Part shown: positions 8,099-16,588 of the stretch, one piece after another
How positions within the stretch are numbered: the stretch's first letter is position 1
How the letters are laid out: each line of letters opens with the position of its first letter
Assembly (NCBI GenBank): GCA_004114245.1
Contig: QZWS01000094.1
Span: forward strand, 1 to 27,340
Origin: Zoopage sp. CT-All
Lineage: Eukaryota > Zoopagomycota > Zoopagomycetes > Zoopagales > Zoopagaceae
Direction: 5' to 3'
DNA length: 27,340 nt
Translations under genes and position numbers: made by a program
Notes under the pieces: generated by a model
The model's input: the letters and a program-made list of their open reading frames with translations, nothing else
The model's database searches: none
Told to the model about the DNA's origin: nothing

Positions 8099-9511
8099 TT
8101 ACAGCCAGCTGGCGGGCGCCATGCTAAATCCATCCGGCAATGACGATTGAATCGTTATAGTGGTTTGGTGCGTCATGCTTGATGATGGAATGTGAATCTC
8201 GTGGCTGTGGAGCCAGAGTCGAGATTCTTGATTCGCCCGGGTTGGTATGCCGCCGTATCGCACATCGCCAAGGATTGGTGCTACACAAGGCAAGTATCAG
8301 CCAGAAGCAAGTATAACGCAGCATACCACGGAGGAGTGAGGTGCAGTGGACACGCAATTGGTGTTTGCGTCCGGTCAATGGAGACAACCAGATTCCTCGA
8401 CATCCATCTGGCCAGGTAGCCTTTGTTGACACAGTGGCATCGGCCCATTCATAATTCGTAGTGGATAATTGTGAATTTTTGAATTCTAGCAACAAGGTTA
8501 AAAATAGAGACGCACTAACAAGACTTACCTTGTCCAACAATTGATATATGCCCGCCTTCAGGTCGCTTGGGAATGCCATGCGCACTATGTCGACTTTGCA
8601 CAGTCGCCAGGTATCCTTGGAGAACTCCAGACCGGGCGACGCAATGACTGGTGCTATCTAACGGGGTAACCAGGGCGGCGTACTGAAAGTACCATTTAGT
8701 CAGGTCGTTCAGTGAGACCAAAAGCTGCTACTGTTTTTCGGATCAGCCCAGGTTGTCGGAAGAGAGCTGACAGCCAATTTGCCGACTGTCGCTTGCGAGC
8801 TAGCAGCATTACGCCTGATACATCCTACCAGCACTGTTGATTTATAGCATATCGCAGGAGCCGAGTCTGCTACTTTATCAAGACGGTGCACCAGCCTTGG
8901 AGGTTCAGCAGCATCAAACTTGAGTCCTAATCGAACACAATGCTGACAGATATAGGTGGTGCACCAAAATACCACCAAGAATGGCCTCGAGATGAACGGT
9001 CAGGTGGGATCCACCCTGAACGACGAGACCACCTGGCTTGTCAATCGCAAGCAAATTCTTATCCATGTATAGTACCCGCTCTCGCAGATCCATCGCCATT
9101 TTGTTGCGCGCTTCAAGTACTTCATAACTGGGTCTTGGAGCTGCTGGTGCATTGCAGCTGATGTTCTTCACAATAGGGAGGCAAATGACGTCACCGGGAG
9201 TAACCCGAACCGCCGAGGACAGCACTACCTCAGAACTGGTTTCGAGAGGCAGCCGTTCATCACCCAGAGCATGTCTCTCGATAGAAATCTATATAAATAG
9301 GGCAGATAGTTGAGCACCGCCCTGGCGGCCGCCAACACTGCCTTGCCTTCTTCTCACGAACCAGGCGCTGTATGAGTGCCTGTGGCCACTGCTGTGTCTC
9401 TCTAATCCACCGGTCTAGCCGAATCTCATACCCGAATTCTTCCGCTACCACGACGGCATTGCACCGCGGCCTCGGATAGTGTGCGGCGCGATGGGCGATC
9501 TGGCGGAACAT
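8099..9511 (-). CDS. RluA-family RNA pseudouridine synthase, probably mitochondrial
   Basis: Converts uridine to pseudouridine in structured RNA. Seven exons: 9511-9347, 9288-8973, 8926-8874, 8824-8732, 8682-8529, 8485-8327 and 8280-8099, with introns of 58, 46, 49, 49, 43 and 46 nt. Product 373 aa. The N-terminus (MFRQIAHRAAHYPRPR) is Arg-rich and acid-free, like a mitochondrial presequence. An S4-like RNA-binding region follows (RLDRWIRETQQWPQALIQRL). Then come the synthase blocks: VLYMDKNLLAIDKPGGLVVQ, the catalytic loop PRLVHRLDKDVSG (Asp near 177), LIRKTYAALV, LTGRKHQLRVHC and PILGDVRYGG, ending LWLHSHEIHIP. Every block appears only after splicing, which strongly supports the model. The first intron seems to be GC-AG. 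RPUSD4-like or yeast PUS5-like enzymes are the closest idea; the exact target is unknown. Confidence 0.88.
9289..9346 (-). other. Candidate GC-AG intron in the RluA-type gene
   Basis: The donor AAG|GCAAGG fits the consensus of GC-AG introns, the acceptor is TATATAG and a branch-like CTCAAC lies about 20 nt upstream of it. Phase 0 joining links REKK to ISIERHALGDERLP and so to RVTPGDVICLP, as expected across an S4 domain. A GT donor 7 nt further in, used with a later acceptor (GAGAG), would also keep the frame (joining ...KKARQ to HALGDE) but has a poorer acceptor. Confidence 0.55.
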
Positions 9512-9619
9512 ATCTGGCCCTTATTACGGCAGTCAGCCAGCTCGCCACTTTTCGCTCCTTGCTGGTTCGATCCGCCGCTGCCACCGCCTTTATATCTCCA
9601 CTCTCCAACAAATTGTCCA
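9512..9619. promoter_or_regulatory. 108-bp divergent promoter, RluA-type gene / ER DnaJ
   Basis: This is the whole space between the two start codons (9511 minus and 9620 plus). It includes a C/T-rich stretch with TTTATATCTCC at about 9589-9599, a possible TATA-like element for the DnaJ side. Confidence 0.45.
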
Positions 9620-10937
9620 ATGACCAGATCAAGCATGATTCGAATATTATGTGTGGTGGCGTTGGTGCTGCACGCGTGTGCTGCCGTGTGCCTGGCTGGA
9701 AAGGATTTCTACGCCGTCCTCGGTTTGCCCAAGGATACAACCGTACGGGCCATCAAGAAGACGTTTCGGAAGCTCAGTATGCAGGTAAATATTTTGGGGC
9801 GATTCACGACGCGAATATAATGCGCCTCATTAGTACCATCCTGATAAAAACCCGGGCAACCAGGAGGCGCATGATAAGTTTGTCGAGCTAACCGAGGCGT
9901 ATAACGTGCTCGGTGATCCCGAGAAACGGCGAAAGTACGATCTGTACGGTGAAGAGGGACTCGAAGGCGGCGGGGGAGGTGGAGGCCCCAATCCCTTTGA
10001 TATCTTCTCGTCGTTCTTTGGCGGCGGCGATGACTTCTTTTTTGGAGGCGGCGGCGGAGGACATTCCCATCATGCCGAGCACCGTGGACCGACCATTCAC
10101 ATCGATTTGGACGTGTCTCTTGCTGATCTGTACAATGGCGTGGAGATTGACGTCGACGTGTCACGGTGGCATTTGTGCCCGAAATGCCGCGGGACTGGGG
10201 CGGCATCAGCCGAAGCCGTTCATACCTGCACCGCGTGCAGCGGAACCGGCGTGCGCCTAGTCCGACAAATGCTTGCTCCCGGCATGTACACCCAGATGCA
10301 GATGCAGTGCGACGTGTGTGGTGGAAAGGGAAAGACCATTACCGAGAACTGCCCGGTGTGTTCCAGCAAGAAGATCGTGCGCGGCAACCGGCAGCTGATA
10401 GTGAACGTGGAGCGTGGAATGAAGGATGGCGAGGAGATTATATTTGAGCGAATCGGCGACGAGGGCCCAGAACAGGGTGCTGGCGACGTGGTGTTCCGCG
10501 TGCGACTTGCTGATCCGCACCCCTTGTTTTACAAGCGCAGTGGAGACAACCTCATGATGCAGATGACCATCTCGCTGATTGAAGCTATGACGGGTTTTGA
10601 GCGAAGAATCACGCATCTGGACGGCCGCGAGGTTGTCATTGCCCGTTCCGGGGTTACGCCGGCTGGATTTATCCAAGAGTTGCAGCACGAAGGAATGCCG
10701 CAGCACAAGTTCCCTAGCGAAAAGGGGTCGCTCTACATCCGGTACAACGTCGATTTCCCACGCGAGTTTTCCGAGGCGCAAAAGGCGGCGCTCAAGGAGC
10801 TATTTAAAGATGTCACCGGTGATAAGGCCGCAACGTCGGATGCAGCGGCTGGTGGACCGTGGGAGGATGACCACGCACAGCATGAGCAGCAGAGGCACTG
10901 GACAGAGGACGAGGCAGCCGGGCATGATGAGCTCTGA
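9620..10937 (+). CDS. SCJ1: ER-luminal DnaJ co-chaperone (Scj1/ERdj3 type) with HDEL signal
   Basis: Hsp40 that stimulates the ATPase of the ER Hsp70 (BiP/Kar2) during folding and ER-associated degradation. Exons 9620-9784 and 9834-10937 with a 49-nt intron; product 422 aa. Signal peptide at 1-26 ([20 protein letters not shown]). J domain from KDFYAVLGL (about 28) with the HPD motif at 57-59, split from helix II by the intron. A Gly/Phe-rich linker (about 99-131) is followed by four zinc-finger repeats between about 170 and 237 ([24 protein letters not shown] and a degenerate CPVCSSKK), then the substrate-binding C-terminal domains. The protein ends AAGHDEL, a textbook ER retrieval signal. 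An in-frame ATG at 9635 is an alternative start. Confidence 0.95.
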
Positions 10938-11012
10938 TTAAAAGGCGTGTATGACTTAAATGGGCTAATTACGACTGGCACAAGAGAACACCTCCGCCCT
11001 TCCCGCGGCAGC

Positions 11013-12505
11013 ATGCATCGCACTCCCTCCCACGACTCGCGTGCCGTATCAAACACCTACGAAGACGCTGTAATTATTGAAACACGCGCTATAGAGCTGC
11101 AGGCGGTGGAGAAGGACGCCGCAGACGTCATAGATGTATTATCGCCTCCTCCAGATGCAGGCGCGCTTGCATGGATGGTCGTCGCTGGCGCCTTCCTAGT
11201 TCACTGCATCGCCGACGGCATTTTATCGTCGTTTGGTGTCTTTCTCGAATATTACACAAATGTCGCGTATAAGGACCAAGCACCCGCATCGACGCTTGCC
11301 TTCATCGGAACAATAACGGTCGGAACCAATGCGCTGTTTGGTGCCGTGGCCGGACGCCTTGCCGACCGCCTTGGATATCGCGTAACCATGATACTTGGAA
11401 ACTGCATATCAACTGTAGCATTGGTACTGGCCTCATTTTCAACCGAGGTGTGGCACCTGTTCTTGACGCAAGGATTCATGCTTGGAGCCGGTCTTTCCAT
11501 GATTATCGTCCCTGCGCTATCCGCCCCCAATCACTGGTTCCGCCGCAAGGCTGGGCTTGCCCTTGGAATTACCGTGGCTGGATCGGGAATCGGTGGGCTT
11601 GCGCTCAGTCCAGCCATAGCGGCCTGCATCGCATCGGTTGGCATCCAGTGGACGCTGCGCGCTCTTGCACTCCTCTGCCTCGCTGGCAACTTTATTGCCA
11701 TTGCGCTTGTGCGTACTCGCAAAGCGCCGAGTCCCTCCAAGTCAGATGCTCCCGAAAGGTTCTGGGATTTTGGCCTGTATCGCAACAGGCAATTCCAAGC
11801 CATCTTGTTTTGTATATTGATCAGCGAGCTATCTTTCTCAACACCCTCCTATATCCTTCCATGTATGCTGGATTCTTGAATTGCTTGGTTGACTGGTGTG
11901 CATAGTGTATTCTGTCCACGTCGGGCTGTCGGCAACCCAAGGCGCCATAATTGTTGGAGCGATGAGCGGAGCATCCGCCATTGGACGTATAGCATTTGGT
12001 GTGCTTGGGGATCGCCTTGGCTCGATCAACATTCTACTGGTCTGCACAAGTATCTGTGGTGCCTCCATCATCGCCATGTGGATCCCGGCCACAACGTTTC
12101 CGTTCATCCTTGCATTCGCCATCGTCTACGGAGCTGCTAATGGTGGCTTTGCTTGCATCTTCACCGTCGTTGTCTCGGACATCTTTGGTATGTCACCGAA
12201 TCATTTCATGCCGCTCTAATATTATAGGCGCCGAGAACATTGCATCGACGCTGGGCAAGCTTTACACCCCCGCAAGCTTGACCACCTTTGTTGGAGCGCC
12301 ACTGACTGCGGCAATTGTCGCAGCGTCTGGCGGCGATTACACCTGGGCGATCCTCTTCGCCGGCAGCAGTGCTCTGATAGGCAGCCTGGGCGCGCTGTAC
12401 TTGGCGTGCTGGACGCGCTCGTCGGGACACAAGGAGCGTGTAGTGGCCTACAGAAACAGCGAGCGCCTGGATATGCCGTTGGACTGGCGGAAAGATGGCG
12501 AATAG
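11013..12505 (+). CDS. MFS transporter, monocarboxylate permease (MCT/MCH) type
   Basis: Three exons: 11013-11862, 11906-12187 and 12228-12505, with introns of 43 and 40 nt; product 469 aa. A hydrophilic N-terminus of about 60 residues precedes PPPDAGALAWMVV, which resembles the conserved start of TM1 in monocarboxylate-type carriers. Motif A-like GRLADRLGYRVTM lies between TM2 and TM3, and a related GVLGDRLGS lies in the second half, as expected for a 6+6 helix carrier. The long central loop is rich in Lys/Ser (RKAPSPSKSDAPER). The substrate cannot be told from sequence; yeast MCH proteins carry riboflavin or unknown solutes rather than lactate. The ATG is 75 bp after the DnaJ stop, same strand. 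A GTG upstream at 10947 is not a credible start. Confidence 0.88.
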
Positions 12506-12619
12506 CATTAGAATGCATGATAGTCCCATTCAGGAAGGGAGTCGGGGATGCTCGCCAACGCTGTCAGGCAGCCATCTGAGCCATCTGCTGGGAACACGCT
12601 ATCCAAAGTTGCCAGCACG

Positions 12620-13852
12620 ATGCCACCAGCGCCAACCTTCTCCGTGCGCGCCCTCGTCCGTCCAAACATCCTCTCTCTGACGCCATACCGCTGTGCGCGC
12701 GACGACTTTAGCGAGGGGCTGCTGCTGGACGCAAACGAGAACGCGCTGGGGCCGGCCATCCCCGCCGGCACACTGGCCATCGACGGCTTCCATCGGTACC
12801 CTGACCCTCGCCACGTGCAGATCCGCGCCGCTTATGCCCAGCAGCGCGGCGAGGGCGTTCCTGCCGAGCGTGTGTTTACAGGCGCGGGCTCGGACGAGGT
12901 GATTGATTTGCTGCTGCGCGTGTTTTGTCGTCCAGGTCTGGACAAGGTCCTGGTGTGTCCGCCTACGTATGGCATGTACGGTGTCGCCGCGCATGTGAAT
13001 GACGTGGGCGTGCTCAAGGTGCCTCTCTTTCTTCCAAATACCGCCGGGGTGGCCGAGAAGGATGTGTTTCAGGTGAATTTGGACGCTGTCATGGCCGTGC
13101 TCCAGGCGCCAGAGAATAAGGACAAAGTCAAGATGGTCTTTCTCTGCTCGCCGGGAAATCCAACTGGCGTGGCGCTGCGACTGTCCGATGTCCGCAGGCT
13201 GCTGGAGTTCCCGCACTGGCATGGCCTAGTGGTTGTCGACGAGGCATATATCGACTTCACCGCGGCCACCACCGCAGACGGAGGGCGCGGGTCGGTGGCC
13301 TCCTGGACGCGGGAATTCCCAAACCTGGTCGTCCTCCAAACGCTCTCCAAAGCATTTGGGCTTGCTGGGGTGCGCCTAGGCATGTGCGTGGCGGATGACG
13401 ACGTCGTGCACTACCTCGATGCCACCAAGGCGCCATACAACATATCCGCGCCCGCACAGGCCATCGCCCTGCGTGCGCTCAAAGACGAGGCGGCTTTCAA
13501 GCTTATGCTACGCAACGCTGCGACCCTGAACCACATGCGGGATAGCGTACTCGCGCGACTGGCAGTCATGCCAGAGCTGGAGCCATGTGTCGCCGCCAAA
13601 GACGCAAATTTCTTTCTCATCCGTATCATGCATCCATTGAACGCGACCCGCCCTTGTAATGAGCGTGCCAAGCAAGTGTACTTGTGGCTGGCACAGACCG
13701 CAGGTGTGGTGATCCGGTTCCGGGGCAACGAGATGGGGCTGGAGGGTACACTGCGAATTTCGTCACCAGGGACCGAGGCCGAGTGTGCACTGGTGGTGGA
13801 TGCGGTCAGACGTGCGATGCAGATGACTGCCAGCATAGAGTATGCCATGTAG
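12620..13852 (+). CDS. HIS5: Histidinol-phosphate aminotransferase
   Basis: PLP enzyme of histidine biosynthesis (imidazole acetol-phosphate plus glutamate gives histidinol-phosphate). Intronless. From ATG 12620 it is 410 aa, close to the family's usual length; an in-frame ATG at 12548 adds 24 residues (434 aa) and lies only 42 bp after the transporter stop. The later start is preferred because family members usually start shortly before LVRPNI. Motifs: VRPNILSLTPYRCARDDF, LDANENALGP (36-44), GAGSDEVIDLLLR, PPTYGMY, CSPGNPTG (NPTG 180-183), VVDEAYIDF (Asp 207) and the PLP lysine in TLSKAFGLAGVRLG (Lys 244). The C-terminal Arg block LRISSPG is present. It is the only conserved housekeeping gene here without an intron. 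Confidence 0.95.
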   Translation: MPPAPTFSVRALVRPNILSLTPYRCARDDFSEGLLLDANENALGPAIPAGTLAIDGFHRYPDPRHVQIRAAYAQQRGEGVPAERVFTGAGSDEVIDLLLRVFCRPGLDKVLVCPPTYGMYGVAAHVNDVGVLKVPLFLPNTAGVAEKDVFQVNLDAVMAVLQAPENKDKVKMVFLCSPGNPTGVALRLSDVRRLLEFPHWHGLVVVDEAYIDFTAATTADGGRGSVASWTREFPNLVVLQTLSKAFGLAGVRLGMCVADDDVVHYLDATKAPYNISAPAQAIALRALKDEAAFKLMLRNAATLNHMRDSVLARLAVMPELEPCVAAKDANFFLIRIMHPLNATRPCNERAKQVYLWLAQTAGVVIRFRGNEMGLEGTLRISSPGTEAECALVVDAVRRAMQMTASIEYAM

Positions 13853-13977
13853 AACGGATGCATTTGGATTTATATATACCATTTAAGGGAAAGGGCCATC
13901 GCCTCTGTGATTCGAAATTCAGAATTCGGCATATAATTATAATATCTTAACAGGCCTGCCGTCATTTGCCAAGCTGC

Positions 13978-15838
13978 CTACTCCAACTCGACAAAGTTCA
14001 ATTCCAACTTGCGAGGAATCATTAGCGTCGTGCCGTCGTACATCATCTCATGGGCATGAGGACTGCAGGTGGGTAGAGACCAGCGGAATCGGCGCAGAAT
14101 CATGCTCAGGACCACGCGCTGCTCAAGGAGCGAGAACTGCATGCCGAGACCTAGCATCGTCATTAAACGACTATCACATAGTCTTGGGCCATACAAATTC
14201 GGATGCCGCCGCCAAAGGCAAAGAAGCCGCTCGAGCCCTCGACGACATCTTCACCGGCATTCTCTCCCTTCATAAACCTTTCAGGACGGAAGACATCTGG
14301 GTCGGGAAAGATGGACGGGTTGCGGTGCATCGACAGCACGTGCAGAACCACCGAAGACCCTTTCGGAATGGCGATTTTGCGATCATCGTATCCGTCAGCG
14401 CGAACACTTCGGGCAGAGCTGCTGGTGAACACAACCTCGGTGTCCTCATTGACGCGGCGCACCGGAGTCTGCTGCACCGGGGGATACATGCGCATGGACT
14501 CGCGAATAACAGCATCGAGGAGCGGCAATTTGTGCCCTTTGTCGGGCGCTGCACCTGCGTTCATGATGACCGAGTCGAGTTCATTCCGTAGCCGTTCTTG
14601 GTATTCCTTAAACGGGATGAGAACGCGGCACTGGAGTGGGAGCCTACCGGGTGCTTTGCTAGCAGGTAGAGTTGTGCGGTGAGTGCCGTCGCTGTCGTAT
14701 CATGCCCGGCAACGAACATCAGTGTCAGGTTATCCTACACCTCTGGTCAGCAGGCGAGAGCCCTGTTTCAGCAGCACACCATAAGTTCCTCGTCGGTCAG
14801 CCGATCGACACTGCTTTCGGCCTCGTTGGCCTCGAGCATCATCCACAACAAGTCCTTCTCCTTGTCGGCCACCTCGGCGGTATTTATTGCTGTCAACATG
14901 GCCCGTTTCTCGTCAATGATGCGCTTGAACATCAGCTTGAGCTGGTCCAGAGCCTTCCAGGCCTTGTACCGGAACGGATTCCACCAGCGATCGAGGCGAG
15001 GGGCGACGATGTAGGGACCCAAGGAGCATGCCTCAATCACGCACGTGTAGCTTTTGAGCGCGTCGGATCCATTGTCATCCAGAGACTGGGCAAGTTAGGC
15101 TGCCGGCGCAATGGTGTGAGCCAACCTTAAAGTCCGAGCCAAGGATGTAGCGACCGAGGACATCGAGCGTCAGACGCTGCAGCCAGCCATGCACTTCCAC
15201 ATGGTGCGCGCGCGCGGCACCAGTGATTTCTGTTGGGCAGGATGCTGTCCACGCATCCATCATCTGCTCGGTGTACTCTTGGAAGCCGCGGCTGGACCAA
15301 TGCCTGCGGAATGGCGGCGCCATGATCCGCCTCAGCCCGCGCCACTCCTCGCCATTCGCGCTGAGCAGATTCAGCCCCACAAACTTGGCGGGCAGCGTGT
15401 TGGGCACGAACGTGTTGATGCTGAGCTTGTGGAAGATATCGGGGTTCTGCGCGACATGACGCGCATGGGCAGCATCCGAGAGCACATACACCCAGCGACC
15501 ACCCACCCAGAACTAGCCAGCAGCGTCGTCAGGGTGGCGGGTTGAGGCAGCAGCGGGCGGCTTACCCTGACGACGCCCTCGCGCTCATGGATGCCGCGGT
15601 AGCGGTCCATGTACTCGGTAAGCGCGTCCCTCGATGCAATGCCGAGCCAAAGGAGCGTGCCCAGACTGATTTCATAGATCGGCCGGGGGGTGCTGTCAGG
15701 CGAGATGGAGGCCTGGGCACGGGTGACGCGACGGAGGGCGAGGACAACGGCGGAGACGGCCACGACGGCGGCAGCCGACAGCGTCCCGGATTCTGCAGAG
15801 GAAAGCAGGCGCTGGACGAGCTTGGATGCGTGATCCAT
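13978..15838 (-). CDS. Cytochrome P450 monooxygenase
   Basis: Membrane-anchored haem-thiolate oxygenase. Six exons: 15838-15566, 15512-15126, 15085-14780, 14734-14648, 14606-14195 and 14150-13978, with introns of 53, 40, 45, 41 and 44 nt; product 545 aa, normal for a microsomal P450. An N-terminal hydrophobic anchor lies at about 20-35 (SAAAVVAVSAVVLALRR). The oxygen-binding I-helix motif AGHDTT is at about 331-336, the ExxR motif ESMR at about 387-390, then FRPERF, and the haem loop FGGGIRICLG with Cys near 489. The last intron cuts the haem-ligand Cys codon after its first base; unspliced, the loop reads CMAQDY and loses the conserved Gly. The motif set is like fungal class II P450s; family number and substrate cannot be assigned. 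It is convergent with HIS5 (125 bp apart). Confidence 0.93.
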
Positions 15839-15893
15839 GCAGTCGAGCGGAGAAGCGGCGGAGATAACAATGGGTCGGAAGAACCAAAGTTGT

Positions 15894-15907
15894 CATATAT
15901 ATTAAAG
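15894..15907 (-). promoter_or_regulatory. TATA-like element upstream of the P450 gene
   Basis: On the minus strand the sequence reads CTTTAATATATATG, about 55-70 nt before the P450 ATG (15838). Position and sequence fit a TATA box; no test of function is possible here. Confidence 0.4.
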
Positions 15908-16316
15908 TGAGTAATTAATAATCACGGGGCTGCGGTCCCGTGATCCTTTCAACTGTTCCCAGAGAATATGCTCGCCATGCTTAGTGCAGATACGGAGACA
16001 CGTGGCTGGAGAGTAGCCAGTGGGAGAATGCGGGTGTTGAGGCAGCAGCTTCTATGTATTTCTGCATGCCTACTTATCTTCTTGGCCTCATTCATTATCT
16101 GCACTGCTGGCTGTTATATCTTGCTATATTGGATCTCAATCACTGCTGCTTATGGTATCTCTACTACTTCAGCATTTCCCTTTATCAATAGTATCTTTGT
16201 GGTGAAGAGTGGCAAGGTTTGGGATTGTAGCCTACATTTACTATATATTCATACCTTTACAATAGAGAAAAACGATGATTGCAATGACAGCACAGTGCTT
16301 ACTGCACATTGCTATG

Positions 16317-16394
16317 CACACTCCACATCCACACTCCACACTCACTCCCACTTACCTCCTACTCCCTCCTACTCACCCACTCACTCTCAAAAAC
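16317..16394 (+). repeat. G-free C/A/T tract with CACTC-type repeats
   Basis: No G occurs on the plus strand over 78 nt. The tract is built from loose repeats of CCACACT and CTCCTACTC units. It ends about 195 nt before the preferred UPF1 start and may be a promoter pyrimidine tract or a simple repeat. Confidence 0.75.
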
Positions 16395-16588
16395 GGTGGC
16401 TGTATGGTGGTGATAAATGGACCAGCTGACGGCTGTGGCAATCAAGCTGCGTTGTGCGACAGAGAGGGGTCGGACAGCACCCCAGCTGCCTGTGCGCCAT
16501 GCTGGTGATGAGTGAAGGTCCACTTATACGGCACCGTAAAACGCATAAAAGCAAACGAGCTTGCCAGCCTCTGCCGCCGTCGTCTTGC

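Larger units (their letters stand above)
15839..16588. other. 750-bp divergent intergenic region, P450 / UPF1
   Basis: This is one of the longest gaps between assigned genes in the window. It carries the P450 TATA-like site, an AT-rich core (about 16080-16270), a 78-nt strand-asymmetric tract without G (16317-16394) and a CATAAAAG string near 16545 that could serve UPF1. A 153-codon frame at 15968-16429 with one hydrophobic segment runs straight through the G-free tract and has no recognisable domain, so I leave it out. Confidence 0.5.

Noticed and set aside
8700-8980. RluA-type gene broken after HRLDK (frame continues as VADSAPAICYK, lacking the TG/SG block)
   Set aside because: A 49-nt intron (8873-8825) joins HRLDK to DVSGVMLLAR, the expected sequence.
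10257-10781. Minus-strand frame of 174 codons opposite the DnaJ gene
   Set aside because: It is antisense to conserved zinc-finger and C-terminal domains and has no motif of its own.
14165-14200. P450 with a defective haem loop (CMAQ instead of CxG), suggesting a pseudogene
   Set aside because: A 44-nt intron with GTATGG donor and CTAG acceptor restores FGGGIRICLGMQF, so the gene is intact.
15968-16429. 153-codon frame with a hydrophobic segment between P450 and UPF1
   Set aside because: Its second half is translation of the G-free simple repeat, and no family features are seen. It is more likely promoter DNA.
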